Notes: generated from the sequence alone by a model not told the origin. Positions 1 through 11,249 are shown, numbered from the stretch's first letter. The stretch: 64,000 nucleotides of DNA from Okapia johnstoni (GCA_024291935.2 JAGTYA010000024.1:5332001-5396000); one strand, 5' to 3'. Translations and numbers: made by a program.

Positions 1-379
1 TAAGAAGGTTAAAATTTTTTTTAAATACCTTATCCAAGCAGATGGCAAATAAGCACATGAAAGTAGGTTCAACAACAGTAGTCATTAGGAAAATGCATAT
101 TAAAACCACAGTGAGTTATTAAAATTCACCTGTTAAGAGTGGTTAAGATGAGAAAGACTGATCATATCTTGCCCTAAGAATTTTACATGATATCCTCTAG
201 CAACTTACCAAGGAAGATTCTATTATTATTTTCTTTTTGACAAGTGAGTAAGTCCTAATCCTTACAGTTTGAGACCTGGGAAAGTCTTAGGGAATCAACC
301 AATCCAATGCCTACCCTGACCCACTTTCACTACCACTTCTATTTTAGAAGTAAGGTAAGGGGCCCTCAGTAACAGAGGC
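1..379. other. Unassigned AT-rich sequence
   Basis: No gene or repeat is recognised here. The stretch is AT-rich with short A and T runs and stops in all frames. It may include worn LINE sequence, but nothing specific supports that. Confidence 0.4.
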
Positions 380-595
380 TGTGCTGTGCTGTGCTCGGTC
401 GTGTCTGACTTTTTGGACCCTTTGGACTGTAGCCCACCAGGCTCCTCTGTCCATGGGATTTTTCAGGTAAAAATGCTGGAGTGAGTTGTCATTTCCTCCT
501 CCAGGGGATCTTCCTGACCCAGGGATCAAACCTGCATCTTCTCTGTCTCCTACATTGCAGGCAGATTCTTTACCACTAAGCCATCAGGGAAGTCC
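380..595 (-). mobile_element. Bov-tA SINE
   Basis: Read on the minus strand this is a tRNA-derived ruminant SINE: the tRNA-like head lies at the right end (the complement of ccaccactaag-type head sequence near 570-595) and the BovB-derived arm at the left. Three GTGCT units at 381-395 form a small extension at the tail. No clear target-site duplication was seen. Confidence 0.9.
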
Positions 596-1359
596 AATAG
601 TGGCTGCCCAAACTCAAAATTGATGACTTTATTGAGTTCTTATGGTTTATTCCTACCTAGAAGTTTATGGATTTGAAAGAGGTGGATCTCATGAAATGCT
701 CCACCTGTTTATCCACTTGGTGTGAAATGAAAGTTGTACATACATATGTACATCTCTGTGTGTGGCTGTGTATGAATGTGGGAATACGTTGTATTGTATG
801 GGTAATCATGTTAATGTGTTCCTATATGTATGTTCTGGTGTATGCATATTTGTACTTATGTATCTACCACCCTTCTAAATTTCTCAGAAGCCACTCTGAG
901 TCTTTTTCAAAAGACTTTTTAGGATCTATAGTGGCAACTGTTAATTTCTCAACTTTTCAGCAGACCAACTCAATCCTGTTTCCCCAGGTGGAGGGTAGAT
1001 GGAGTTGCTTTTTTCCTTTTCCTCACGGGTATAGCCACTCAAGAATAAAATCATGGTCCTTGGAAAGAGGAGATTATTGTTATTCTCATAGACAGAGCTG
1101 TGGGTTGGATGGATTGAAGATAATATCATCTGGGTGAGATGTAATTTTAGAGCAATAATCTCCAAAGCCACAAAGCTAAAAATAGTGAGACACATAAGTG
1201 ATGTCAACTCAAAATACAGACCTGAAGTTCTCTTCTCCACCACTTTTTTACTTGACTAACACCTAGTCACATTGGGTTAAAGCTTATTCTCTCCAAGAAG
1301 ACTTCTCTGATCCTTATATTCCCTTCCTGGTTTCAAAAACTGTTGGTGAGAACTCATCA
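596..1359. other. Unassigned sequence with TG/TA-rich patch
   Basis: Positions 730-870 are rich in TGTA and TGTG steps, a degenerate microsatellite that gives a long meaningless open frame at 667-1137. The rest is AT-rich unique sequence with no repeat or gene recognised. Confidence 0.5.
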
Positions 1360-1585
1360 GGCTTCCCTGGTGGTTCAGACAGTAAAGAATCTACCTGCAA
1401 TGTGGGAGACCGTAGTTCGATCCCTGGGTCAGGATGACCCCTCAGAGAAGGGAACGACTACTCACTCCAGTGTTCTTGCCTGGAGAATTCCATGGATAGA
1501 GGAGCCTGGTGGGCTAAGGTCCATGGGGTCATAGAGTTGGACACAACTGAACAACTAACACTTTCACACTTTTCACTCACTTCCA
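1360..1585 (+). mobile_element. Bov-tA SINE
   Basis: The head begins ggcttccctggtggttcag, followed by the B-box-like gttcgatccctggg and the BovB-derived arm ending in acactttcac repeats. It is full length but diverged, with no clear duplication. Open frames across it are SINE read-through. Confidence 0.92.
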
Positions 1586-1884
1586 TCTATTGAAATATTA
1601 ATCCTGTTAGAGTACCATGGACAGAGGCCACCCCACTGAAGAAGGGCTGAGGGGTGTCTGCATTGTACAGGACCAGGAAGGGTAGCCTGATATCTTCTGG
1701 CTAATGGTGTGAAGACACATGAGAAATGGAAAGCCCAGGTCATGGCAGGTCATCTAGTCCAACTCATTGCATCTACTCAGCATGTTTTCTGAACCACATG
1801 TACATTTACAAATGTCCAGAGAATGTCATCAAATCATGATGGGGAAACTATGGGGGAAGCTTGGAAAAACCTGAGCCTAGTCTC

Positions 1885-2010
1885 TGACTCCTTACCATGC
1901 CATGCTGCTTGCTCATACCATGACCTTGGGCAAATCATTTCCCCCATCTGTGCATCCTCAGTTTTTAATCTTTAAAGTGAGAGGCTGCCCTTTATTATTT
2001 CTAAGGGCCC
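1885..2010 (+). repeat. MIR SINE fragment
   Basis: The string atgaccttgggcaaatca, followed by a ctcagtttt-type segment, matches the conserved core of the old mammalian MIR family in sense orientation. The flanks are too worn to place its ends. Sequence at 1586-1884 is unassigned. Confidence 0.55.
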
Positions 2011-2121
2011 TTCTAGTAACAACCCACATAATAAAGACTTTACAACTTCATTGTGACAATATATGTGGGTTTCCCCCACCATTTTACAGATAATCCTGCC
2101 TTCTAGCTTTGTAAGCCATTT

Positions 2122-2336
2122 GTAGTTGTGGTTTAGTCACTAAGTCGTGTCTGACACTTTTCGCAACCCCATGGACTGTAACCCTCTAGGTTTCTCTGTC
2201 CATGGGATTTCCCAGGCAAGAATACTGTGGTAGGTTGCCCGTTTCATCTCCAGGGGATCGTCCCAACACAGAGATCGAACCCACATCCCCTGCATTGGCA
2301 AGTGTATTCTTTACCACTGAGCCACCAGGGAAGCCC
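2122..2336 (-). mobile_element. Bov-tA SINE
   Basis: An antisense copy: the arm is at the left (gtcactaagtcgtgtctga) and the tRNA-like head ends at gccaccagggaagccc. It is complete at the head. Its mutated positions suggest a moderately old insertion. Confidence 0.92.
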
Positions 2337-2782
2337 TTGCAATCCATAGTTCCTGCTTGTATAGCATTTACAGCCCATCAGCACTACAGGGAACCTCCCC
2401 TCTCATCCTTGACATCCACATCCCTCTGTCCTGAACCATTCTGGCACTCAGTCCCACTGGGCAAGGCAAGTCAGGAACAGTCATGGATAAAGACTCAAAT
2501 ATGGTCAACTTTGACTGATGGCTGAACTTTTGACGTCAGACCGAACTGAATTTGGGTATGGATTGCACTACTCACCCTCTGTGGAATTTTAGAAACATCA
2601 TTTCATTTTCTGAGCCTCACATGATAGGACATTTGTCTGATTGAGTAGTCATTCACAGTCAGGCTGAGCCAGTAAATTCGTCTTTCCCATTGCTCTAACA
2701 TTTGTACTCACTGTTTTGCAATTGTTCATGGGATAATGATTCATTTGTCATTCTCCATTCAAGTCTCTTCTTGATTGATCTA
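2337..2782. other. Unassigned unique sequence
   Basis: No repeat family or coding frame is recognised. Composition is near the local average. Confidence 0.4.
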
Positions 2783-3049
2783 CTAGATGAAATTTGCCTT
2801 CAGCTTCTTATTACAATACTCATTACAGCCACCATTAGAACACGGATTCATAACTGTTCTTCCAACTAATATAATTGCTGTTAGACTGATATGAATAATT
2901 TCTCCTATCATTACCATAATCAGAAGTTGTTCACTGAATTCCTTCACTTGCATGGTCTGGATGTCTGCGTTTGACCGGGTTTCACTCAGCTTAGGCCAAT
3001 CCATCTGCTCCTCTCCTAAGAGCACAGCCTTTTCTCTTCCAGTTGTCAT
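2783..3049 (-). CDS. Short open frame with one membrane segment; coding status doubtful
   Basis: On the minus strand an ATG at 3049 opens an 88-codon frame closed by TAG at 2783-2785. The GTG six codons upstream is not a credible eukaryotic start, and an in-frame TAA lies two codons further up. The product would have an acidic and polar N-terminal half, one hydrophobic stretch (LLIMVMIGEIIHISLTAIIL), then a short Cys-rich tail (PCSNGGCNEYC) and a basic C terminus, so it looks like a small single-pass membrane protein. Codon choice is unremarkable and the segment matches no repeat I recognise. I do not recognise the protein. A frame this long can occur by chance in 64 kb, no splice context is evident, and a relic exon or retrocopy fragment is equally possible. 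Confidence 0.18.
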   Translation of the reverse strand: MTTGREKAVLLGEEQMDWPKLSETRSNADIQTMQVKEFSEQLLIMVMIGEIIHISLTAIILVGRTVMNPCSNGGCNEYCNKKLKANFI

Positions 3050-3149
3050 AGTCAGTTCTGTGTCCACTCCTTAGAGAACCCACCTCTTTGTAGATTTGCA
3101 GCAACTACTGCTGCTGCTCCTGTTAGAAATGACCTAGGCTAGGTGTGGT

Positions 3150-3262
3150 GCTAAGGAATTTGCCAGCATCATCCTTGCCATTCTCACTGCCCATTTTGTG
3201 GATGTGGAAACCAAGGTTTAGAAAGGTTGAGCCAATTTCCCTCAAACATTTGACTAATGAAT
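3150..3262 (-). repeat. MIR SINE fragment
   Basis: The run from cattctcactgcccatttt through gtggaaaccaaggttta to ttgagccaatttccc follows the antisense MIR core. Confidence 0.65.
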
Positions 3263-3337
3263 GATGAATCTAGCATTTGATTTCAGGAGTTTCTGATCCT
3301 TGAGCCCAAACTTTCGGAATCTCTCACTACACAAAGG

Positions 3338-3560
3338 GGGCTTCCAAGGTGGTGCTAGTGGTAAAGAACTCGCCTACCAACGCAGGAGATGCAAGACACA
3401 TGGGTTCTATCCCTGGGTCAGGAAGATCCCTTGGAGGAGGGCATGGCAACTCACTCCAGTATTCTTGCCTGGAGAATCCCATGGACGGAGGAGCCTGGTG
3501 GGCTACGGTCCTAGGGTCGTCGAGTTGGACATGACTGAATTGACTTAGCATCCATGCATT
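3338..3560 (+). mobile_element. Bov-tA SINE
   Basis: The head starts ggcttccaaggtggtgcta and the arm runs to gttggacatgactgaa. An imperfect duplication, acaaagg at 3331-3337 and acaaaagg at 3561-3568, probably marks the insertion site. Frames at 3300-3551 on both strands are read-through of this element. Confidence 0.92.
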
Positions 3561-4224
3561 ACAAAAGGAGCCTGTCCTGCTCCTGTCCTGTTCTACTTCC
3601 TCTGTATTCCTTTCCCACTATGCTCTTTGCTTATGAACTTCCTTTGGGTAGAGAGCCTGAAATCTGTCATTCCTTCTAACCTTCTGTAACAGAGAAAATA
3701 TCCCTTTTCATAGGGAGCGTTCCAGGGACTGTAAACCCTATAGCCCAGCCTGAGACCCATCCTCTGGCTCTAGACCTTCTTAATCTGGGAACTAACATAT
3801 TCCTTGCCCCTTTGCTCCTGCCAACAGCTCGGATGCATCACTTTGCTGCAGATGTGTGAGGTACGGCGTTCTGGCAAGATTTATTTCACACAACTGTGCT
3901 AGAGTTTCTGGATTTCAGATGATCCTCGAGCATTTTGGGACGGAGAATATTAGGCCCACTTGAAAGACAGCAAACTGAGGCCAGAATGACATATTTTTGA
4001 AAGTGAAAGAAACCTTAGAAATCATCAACCTCCTTGTGCAGGTGAGGAAATAGATTAAGAAGGAAAGTGACGTGGCAAGGTGGCCAGCGCCAGATCTTAG
4101 GGCCTTGGATTGTCAGTCTCCATCAGTAAAACAGGCTGTGAACAGGTCCAGGGTTTTGTTTGTCCACTTGTTTGCCTTTTCAGCATAATTCTCACTTAGC
4201 CTGCTCTGCAGAGAAACCATGCGT
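3561..4224. other. Mostly unassigned; weak MIR-like patch
   Basis: Unique sequence with a weak antisense MIR-like patch near 4001-4090 (gtgcaggtgaggaaataga). No coding signal. Confidence 0.35.
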
Positions 4225-4330
4225 GGGACAGGAGTTGTGTGGGTTCAGGCTCAGAGTCCAGGGTCTGTCATCAATTCACTGTGCGTGGCACCTCAGTTTT
4301 CTCATTTGGAGAATATTCTTCCCTGGACCA
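4225..4330 (+). repeat. Worn MIR-like fragment
   Basis: The order caggctcagagtccag, then cacctcagttttctcattt, parallels the sense MIR core. Divergence is high. Confidence 0.45.
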
Positions 4331-6548
4331 GGTGCTGAGTTTGAGTCCCCAGGGTATTCTGGATGTGCTTAAGGTCTCTCACTCCATCCCCCTATCCAAG
4401 GCCATCAGAGTCAGATGTGGCCTTTGCAACTTAGCTGATCTCAGCTTGGCAGCTGCCATTTTAGTTCCCCAACAATGATTTAATTCTTTCTGCTGGAAAT
4501 CCTGACCTACGCGTGTGGTCTCAATAAATTGATGTGCCAGAATTACCCTTTTTTAGGGCTGTTCTCGGCAGCTGTGAATGGGCAATTGTCTGGGTGTTTT
4601 GAATGAGCCCTGGAGTTCAGCTGGGACAAGTCTACTATGGCATTGTATTATAAGAGCATTTCACTCTATTCTTTAACCTTGATTTAATTGGGGTTGGAAC
4701 TTTCTGCTGAGTCTGAGGACTTCCCCCAGCAGGAGGATGTCTGGTTACATGGATCTGATTGTGTTTCAGAGGGTGGAGTGGGATGGAATGGGACAGCACA
4801 GTGAAGGCCTCAGGGGGTGGTGGGCCATGCAGTGGACAGACCTTTGGCTGTGGTGGGAGAAGGCTGACTTTGGCATGGCCATGACCACTGGCATAGATCG
4901 CTGAGGGAGAATCCCAGCTTAGATGCCCTAGAGATGTTATGATTTGTTCATTCACTCATTTATTGACTTCTGCTCTCACTCACTCAAGAAACATATTGAC
5001 CATCTCTTTGTCAGATGACAGGGGCACCCCCTCCGTCTTGTACAGGAGAGAGGCTCTGTCATTCGATGAATCTTGTCTTTATAGACATCAGGGCACTTAA
5101 TGCCCTTGGAGAGGGGGAGGGAAGGAGGATATCTGCCTTGGAGTGGGTGCCCCAAACCAGACCTAGGACAGGCATTTGGGTTCCGGTGGTTGATTTGGGA
5201 AGTGATTTCAGGGCACACAAGTGAGAGTTTAAAGACTGAAACAGGGAAGAGAGTGGAACCAGCACAAGCAGCATTACTGAGTGGGCACCTCCGTGAGCCA
5301 CCAGGGCTCAGTCCCTCTGGGGCCCTCTGAGGAACCGCATGGAGACACCATCTCCATGTGTCTCAGAACCATCCTCACGGTGGCTGGCGGCTCTGTGGTC
5401 ATTATCCACCGACCCTCATCCTCACAGTGTGAGGAGTGCTCCCAGGACGTGTGAAGCCCCCTTCACTTGAATGTTGTGATGTTGGAGAAAGCCCACAGGC
5501 AGAGGGGAAGTGAAGAGGGACAGTCATTTGAGGCAGGAGGCTGTTAATGTTCCGGAAGCCACCCATGGCTGCAGGATGACTCGGGTCGGGCCAGGGGACA
5601 TGAACCGAGGGGACAACAGCATCTGCTGCAACGTTTTAGAAGAGGTGACCCACCCAGTCTTACGGGGTTCTCATAGGTCCTAGGAAGTATTGGATGCTGA
5701 CAGATGGAGGAATCTTTGGAAGGTGAATAGAGAAGCTCAGATGTTAGGGATTATTTATCATGGTTTCTCCTCCTCAATCTCTTCATCTGCAAATAAGGAG
5801 GCCTAGAACCCAGACTCATCTGGGCTCCTGCCAAACCATCTTTGCGAATCACCCTGAGAGGAGTGAATTGAATCAACAGCCAGGGTTTTCAGTGCCTTTT
5901 TTGGCAAGTTCTCAGAAAAATCTTTATCTTTGCACAGCAACCAGATGGTTCTCTACATAGATCTGAAAGAGGAGGAGGTGAGGAGAGAGGCCAGGAAGAG
6001 AGGAGCCAGAGGAAGCTCAGAGGGTGGGGATGGGGAGGGGGAGCTTCAGAGGAGACTGTGCAACAGACAGACGCTGCGGGAAAGAGGCTGGAGCGGCAGG
6101 GGTCTCTGAGCTCTGGGGATCACAGAACCCTGCTTCCAGATCTCTTCAAAAGCAAATGCGTTCAGAGAACACATAATCACAGCCCCAGAAAGTGCAGGGA
6201 TCACTCTGAAATGAGCAGAAAGTGTCTTTCCCCAGCAGCCTCCCTTTTTTCACCCTAGGAGAGAGCTGCTTGGAGCTTAGGTGTGCTTTCCTGTCCTTAA
6301 AAAGGCCTCTGGGCTCCTGCTGACTCAGCATGCCCACCCACCCAACACCACGTGAGAACTCAACAGACAAGGGAATACCCAGCAATGCCTTCTGCAGGCC
6401 TACTGTGCATGCTGGCCCTGTGCCTGGGGAAGTAACTGATGGTAGGGCTCAGGGAAACAGAGCCTGGGCTAATGTGGGTGTTCAGATGACAGCCTGGTTC
6501 AGGGCCAGAGAGTGTTCAAGCAGCTGATGTGGTCCACCAGCACGCTGG
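4331..6548. other. Long stretch without a recognised gene
   Basis: Mostly unique sequence. A worn antisense L2 end is possible at 4945-5010 (ttcattcactcatttattg). A purine-rich tract occupies 5969-6050. Small open frames on both strands lack splice or start context and read as chance. Confidence 0.45.
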
Positions 6549-6774
6549 TGCGTGTGTGCATGCTAAGTCACTTCAGTCATGTCCAACTTTTTGCAGCCCT
6601 ATGGACTGTAGCCTGCTAGGCTCCTCTGTCCAAGAAATTCTCCAGGCAAGAATACTGGAGTGGGTTACCATGCCCTTCTCCAGGGGATCTTCCTAACCCA
6701 AGAATTGAACCCACATCCCCTGAGCCTCCTGCATTGTAGGCAGATTCTTTACTGCTGAGCCACTGGAGAAGGCC
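6549..6774 (-). mobile_element. Bov-tA SINE
   Basis: Antisense copy. The arm starts tgctaagtcacttcagtca and the head ends at gagccactggagaaggccc. No clean duplication was found. Confidence 0.92.
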
Positions 6775-6849
6775 CAGATTGGCTGGTCCTACACTGGAAT
6801 TTCCACAAACCCTGCCTTAACAACACTGTGGCAGCCCTAAACCCAGTAT

Positions 6850-7005
6850 AAATAGCAAGGAGGTAAACACAGCCAGACCTGCATCCTGAAGCATATCCAT
6901 CCAGGCAAGCTGACCTCTAGCCAGACTGTAAGAAATGAATGAGAGTTCAGTGTTGTTTAAACACTATATGGGGATAGCTTGTTACACAGCAATGGCTGAC
7001 TGATA
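6850..7005 (+). mobile_element. MLT1-type LTR fragment (3' part)
   Basis: Sequence around 6930-7000, including gttgtttaaacactat and gttacacagcaatggctga, matches the conserved 3' end of MaLR/MLT1 solo LTRs. A TATAAATAG string at 6847 lies just upstream and could be the old promoter box, but this is unproven. Confidence 0.5.
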
Positions 7006-7009
7006 GAGT

Positions 7010-7335
7010 GCCTAGCATATAATAGGCATTGGACTTAGCACAGGTATCCTGGAGGTGACAGGATTCACAAGTTTCCTGCCCTTTTGGAGCTCTTCGTCTG
7101 GTTGGGACACAGGCAATGAACAAACCTCCAATGAATTAGTCATAAAACCTAAAATGAGGGAAATATCCTGGGAAGTGCCCCAGAGAGGGATGAGGAGGCC
7201 AACTTTGGTGGTCAGGGAGAGTCGATGGAGGACAGGACCTGTATGCTGAGACCTGCATGATAGAAGAAATTGAGGTGAAGAGCTGAGACAAGTGCTTGTG
7301 GTAGAAGCAACAGCAGGTGCAAAGGTCCTGTGTCA
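7010..7335 (-). repeat. L2 LINE fragment
   Basis: Worn antisense L2 3' region: a segment like gcccttttggagctcttcg, then gagacctgcatgatagaag, then gcaacagcaggtgcaaagg. These appear in the order expected for L2 read backwards. Confidence 0.6.
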
Positions 7336-7394
7336 CAGGGGCTCACCAACCAGAGACAGAAGAGACAGATAGATGACTGTAGGAACAATAATGA

Positions 7395-7495
7395 AAGCCT
7401 GTGTTTACCAAGCTTGTGCTAGGAGCTGTTTTTAACCTTTTACTGAAATGATCTCATTTTATCTTGATGACATACCGAAGAAGAAGTAGGTGTGT
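7395..7495 (-). repeat. MIR fragment
   Basis: The run gtgctaggagctg ... atctcattttatcttgatg fits antisense MIR. Poorly conserved. Confidence 0.45.
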
Positions 7496-7975
7496 TAGTT
7501 GGAATTCTTTTGGTTGAAAATTACAGAGACCCAACTCAAACTGGCTTCACAAAAGGGAAAACGGAGTGACTCATAGAGGTGGAAAATGAGCACAAATAGC
7601 TTGAGGCAGAGCCATATTCAGGAACCATTCTCAGGTCAGTAGATTCCCTCTCTCTTTCTGTGCCTCTGTTCATTTGACTTCTTTTTCTGTGGGGCCCTCT
7701 CTCACTTTGTGGCTGAACTTTCTCAAGAGGAAGCAGAGGAAGGAGATGTGAGAATCACAACTGTCAGCAGCTCCAAGCTCCCGTCATCCCACGTGGGGAC
7801 TCTGGAGGGAAGAGAGAGCTCTCTCTCAGCATCCACACATATCCCAGATCAGTCACCTGCTCATTCTCTGACCCTATCATGGATTGGTCCAGGCTGGTCC
7901 TTTCACTCCTCCTGCGTACAAAGGTTGAGGACTGTGACTGATAATCCTATCCTAATTGTGTGCTCTAGGATCTAG
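7496..7975. repeat. Ancient interspersed repeat, family not assigned
   Basis: Strings such as ggttgaaaattacagagacc, aactggcttcacaaaag and gattggtccaggctggtcc recur together in mammalian interspersed repeats, but I cannot name the family from memory. There is no coding potential. Confidence 0.4.
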
Positions 7976-8088
7976 AATGTAGGTAGCAGTGATGAAAACG
8001 TCCCTAAAAACAGAGTAGAGGGGTTTCAGTTACCAGAAAAAAGGAGGACATATTAAGTAGACACAAAGAGTAGTTTTTAAATTATTTT

Positions 8089-8090
<2 letters not shown>

Positions 8091-8146
<56 letters not shown>

Positions 8147-8147
8147 T
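8091..8147. repeat. (AT)n microsatellite
   Basis: About 57 bp of alternating AT with one AC interruption near 8131. Length is probably variable between individuals. Confidence 0.97.
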
Positions 8148-8208
8148 TGTTATTATTATCATTCCAGCTTCTCAGAGAATAAATGATATTAGTTAGCAGG
8201 TGGCAAAA

Positions 8209-8403
8209 GTGAAAAGTGAAAGTGAAGTCGCACAGTTGTGTCCTACCTTTTGCAACCCTATGGACTGTAGCCCACAGGCTCCTCCATCCATGGGATTTTC
8301 CAGGCAAAATACTGGAGTGGGTTGTCATTTCCTTCTCCAGGGGATCTTCCCAACCCAGGAATTGAACTCGGGTCTCCTACATTGCAGGCAGACTCTTTAC
8401 CGT
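8209..8403 (-). mobile_element. Bov-tA SINE, head truncated
   Basis: The antisense arm starts with gtgaaaagtgaaagtgaag and continues to gcaggcagactctttacc, where the expected gagccaccagggaagccc head end is missing. It abuts a Bov-A2 directly. A 9-bp duplication (gtggcaaaa at 8200-8208 and 8689-8697) encloses both elements together, suggesting one composite insertion. Confidence 0.9.
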
Positions 8404-8404
8404 A

Positions 8405-8688
8405 TGTTGCTGCTGCTGCTGCTAAGTCACGTCAGTTGTGTCCGACTCTGTGCGACCCCATAGATGGCAGCCCACCTAGCTCCCCCGTCCCTGGGATTCT
8501 CCAGGCAAGAACACTGGAGTGGGTTGCCATTTCCTTCTCCAATGCATGAAAGTGAAAAGTGAAAGTGAAGTTGCTCAGTCGTGTCCGACTCTTAGCGACC
8601 CCATGGACTGCAGCCCACCAGGCTCCTCCATCCATGGGATTCTCCAGGCAAAAGTACTGGGGTGGGTTGCCATCGCCCTGTCCCGCCA
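8405..8688 (-). mobile_element. Bov-A2 SINE (dimer)
   Basis: Two BovB-derived arms lie in tandem, 8405-8545 and 8546-8684, joined by the (gtgaaa)n linker at 8547-8569. The left unit starts with a CTG repeat and the right unit ends with an interrupted cgccctgtcccgcc. It shares one duplication pair with the adjoining Bov-tA. Confidence 0.93.
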
Positions 8689-8697
8689 GTGGCAAAA

Positions 8698-9279
8698 CAA
8701 AACATCAAGCCCATCACTGCCTGACTCAAAAGCCCCAAACTCCTAAACATCAGGCACTAAACCATTCAACCAGCCCCTAACCGTGAATCCCAACAGACCT
8801 CAACTCATGATTTCAACCCAAACAGGAAGACTCTCAAAGCTCAGCTGCACAGATGCCCGGAAGGCTCCAGAGTTTGCAAACCTAGTCTTCATGATGGCTT
8901 TAATGTGAAGTTGCTTTGCTTCCCTTTCCACGGGGTGCGAACACACAGAGGTAACAGACTGTCTCTTGTTGTCTAAGCAGTGCTGAGAGTGAGTGTATCA
9001 AAGGGAATAGAGACCACAGTTGTTATTGCCAGAGGCAACATTAGCCAAGAGATAGAAAATACGTGAAGGACACTGGAGCGTGATCTGTTTGTCATTTGAA
9101 CATGCTTTCGAAACAGCAAAGTACACAGCCCCAAACAGTCAGACACAATTGTAGTTTCTCTTCCTACCCCTTGGTTGTCCCCTGGGCTCCTTCCCAGCAG
9201 CGACATCCTCTTTTTACCTCTCCTGCAAGGCTCAATCTGGTAAATTTCATTTAAGGGGTGATTCATAGCCATACAGCTC
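8698..9279. other. Unassigned sequence
   Basis: The first 200 bp are A/C-rich, then unique sequence follows. No repeat family or gene is recognised. Confidence 0.4.
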
Positions 9280-9556
9280 ATCAAATCAGGAAGGACCTTA
9301 GGGAGCCTCTAGTCCAACCTTGCTCGTTTAACAGATGAGAAAACAGAGCCCTGGAGAGGCTGGGCACTGGTTCAAGTCAATAAGTAAACAATGGGGTATA
9401 TTATATGCCAGGCTCTATGGTAAGCACTTTCGTGGAGCTTATCACATTTAATCCTTCTGTAATAACCTGTGAAGTGTTACTGTCTCCCAACTTACTTCTG
9501 GGGAAACTGATTCCCAGAGAGGTTAAGTACCTGCTCAAGGTCACATAACTTGTAAA
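9280..9556 (-). repeat. Two adjoining MIR/CORE-SINE relics
   Basis: The first part contains ggaccttagggagcctctag and gatgagaaaacagagccc. The second, from about 9400, contains ggaaactgattcccagagag, ggttaagtacctgctcaagg and gtcacataact. Both are antisense MIR-type cores. Confidence 0.72.
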
Positions 9557-10204
9557 GTAACAGAGTTGATTTTTAAGCTTATTTACTGTTGTTATAAAAG
9601 TTCAAGCCATGACCCACTGTGCGCATCATTTGTCTATTTGAAGTTTCTCTTCTCTCCAGCCCTGTTCTTCTGTGCCCATGTTGACCTCTATAGACCCCTT
9701 GTCACCTGGCTTGCACGACCTGCCATCATCAAAGGGAGGCTCCAGAGGAAAGTTGGTGGGTGCAAGGAGGGGTGCCATTGGGTGTTCTTTCTTTTTTTTT
9801 CCCTGGCATATCCAAAAGGAAGAATTTCCTGCTTCTTTGGTGTTTCTTTCCATGTGCACTGGCTTCTCTCCATGTTAAGTGGCTCTGGCAGCTGTGGGGT
9901 CAGTGATTACAGCAGTAGCAGCAGCATCACTAGCACCTCTAGAGCCAGCAGGAAGTGTGGCGCCCCAGTTCTGCTAACAGTACCTTGTTCCTAGGGGTGG
10001 TAGCAACTTCCTGAAATTACTGACTTCTTGATTATCTCACCTTCAGTGTTTATTCATGCAGCTCTCTTAACACAGCGATAGGCAGTTCCCCAAAATCAAA
10101 TCTCTAAATTTGAAAATTTTCTGTGGCTTCGGTAAGTGAACCCTGAAGGTTACAGCACTTGTCCCCAGGAGTGACTGCAGGAAACAAGCCATCAAGAATG
10201 GAAC
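9557..10204. other. Unassigned sequence with short AGC-rich patch
   Basis: An AGC-rich patch lies at 9910-9930 and a pyrimidine run at 9787-9802. A 142-codon open frame at 9566-9994 has no start context, domain or splice support and is treated as chance. Confidence 0.45.
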
Positions 10205-10563
10205 CTGGGGATAAATTAGGAGGTTGGGATTAACATATACGCACTACTGTGTGTGAAATAGATAACCAACAAGGATCTACTGTATAGCACAGGAAATTAT
10301 ACTCAATATTTTAAATAACTTATATCAGGCAAGAATACCAGAGTGGGTAGCCATTCCCTGCTCCAGGGGACCTTCCTGACCCAGGGATCTAACTCGGGTC
10401 TCCAGAATTGCAGGCAGAATCTATATTGTCGGAGCCACCATGGAAGTCACCAAGAGAAAGGAATCTGAAAAAAAAAATATATGTATATGTAAACTGAATC
10501 ACTGTTCTGTACACCTGAAACTAATATGACATTGTAAATCAACTATACTTCAAAAATAGAATG
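10205..10563 (+). mobile_element. L1 LINE 3' end, split by a SINE fragment
   Basis: The left part (ggttgggattaacatatac, gatctactgtatagcacag) and right part (ttctgtacacctgaaacta, atcaactatacttcaaaaa) are the typical artiodactyl L1 3' end. It is interrupted at about 10326-10447 by a Bov-tA fragment. The order L1 first, SINE later, is clear. Confidence 0.85.
10326..10447 (-). mobile_element. Bov-tA SINE fragment inside L1
   Basis: Only the head and start of the arm are present (caggcaagaatacc to gagccaccatggaagtc), so the 3' arm is missing, which is unusual for a retroposon. Secondary deletion is likely. Confidence 0.85.
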
Positions 10564-11249
10564 GGACTTGGGTTTTGGCTGTCTGGTAAGTGAGGGCGAC
10601 CTCATTATCAGTGAACAATGGAGTCCTGGGACTCCCTAGATGCAATGACATCAAAATTGCCTAAATAAATAAAAAAATGATCAAAGCTTCTTAAATGATG
10701 TGGTTGTGTGCAATACAGTGCCAACTGAAGGCAAAACTTTGTCAACCCCATGGTTGCTAATTTGACCATCATGGTAATATCGATGAATATTTACAAGGGT
10801 CATGGGATGTGATGATTACTTATGACTGATGCCTGTTTCAGATAGTTTACAGAAGGAAATTCAGGAGCTCAGAGCTTTAAACTATCAGCTCAATGTGCAT
10901 GATTACAGAACTGTGTCATGCTTAAGGATCCCTTATTTTTGGTAGCCACGGAACAGATACGGCTGAAAAGCTGATGCCAAACTCACTCACATGAGTTCCA
11001 GAATTACCATCTAAGCTGAACTCAGAGCTTTATGTGAAAGCTTTATGTCAATTCTCGTATGTGAAAGTTAAGGCATTTGCTGGGTGGTAGAGGGACCCTG
11101 AGAATGGGCATGAGAGCTCAGATGAATCGAAATGTCTTTTTCTTCTGCATGTCTCTGAGACTCCCTTTGTCATCAGAAGCAGTTGTCCTTCCCTGGTCTA
11201 AGGAAACTAACATTCATTTCTTGAAGATCTTATAATAATAAAAACTCAG
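10564..11249. other. Unassigned AT-rich sequence
   Basis: No family is recognised. It could be part of the retroviral relic that follows, since no boundary between them is visible. Confidence 0.35.

Noticed and set aside
667..1137. 156-codon frame with many Tyr, Cys and Met
   Set aside because: The composition comes from a TG/TA-rich degenerate microsatellite.
1360..1440. tRNA gene in Bov-tA heads (here and in other copies)
   Set aside because: They are SINE heads derived from a tRNA, with worn promoter boxes and no cloverleaf or terminator; none is a functional tRNA gene.
3049..3067. GTG as start codon of the short membrane frame
   Set aside because: GTG starts are not credible for a nuclear mammalian gene; the ATG at 3049 was used instead.
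10564..11249. gag or protease part of the retroviral relic
   Set aside because: No motif could be identified; the stretch was left unassigned.
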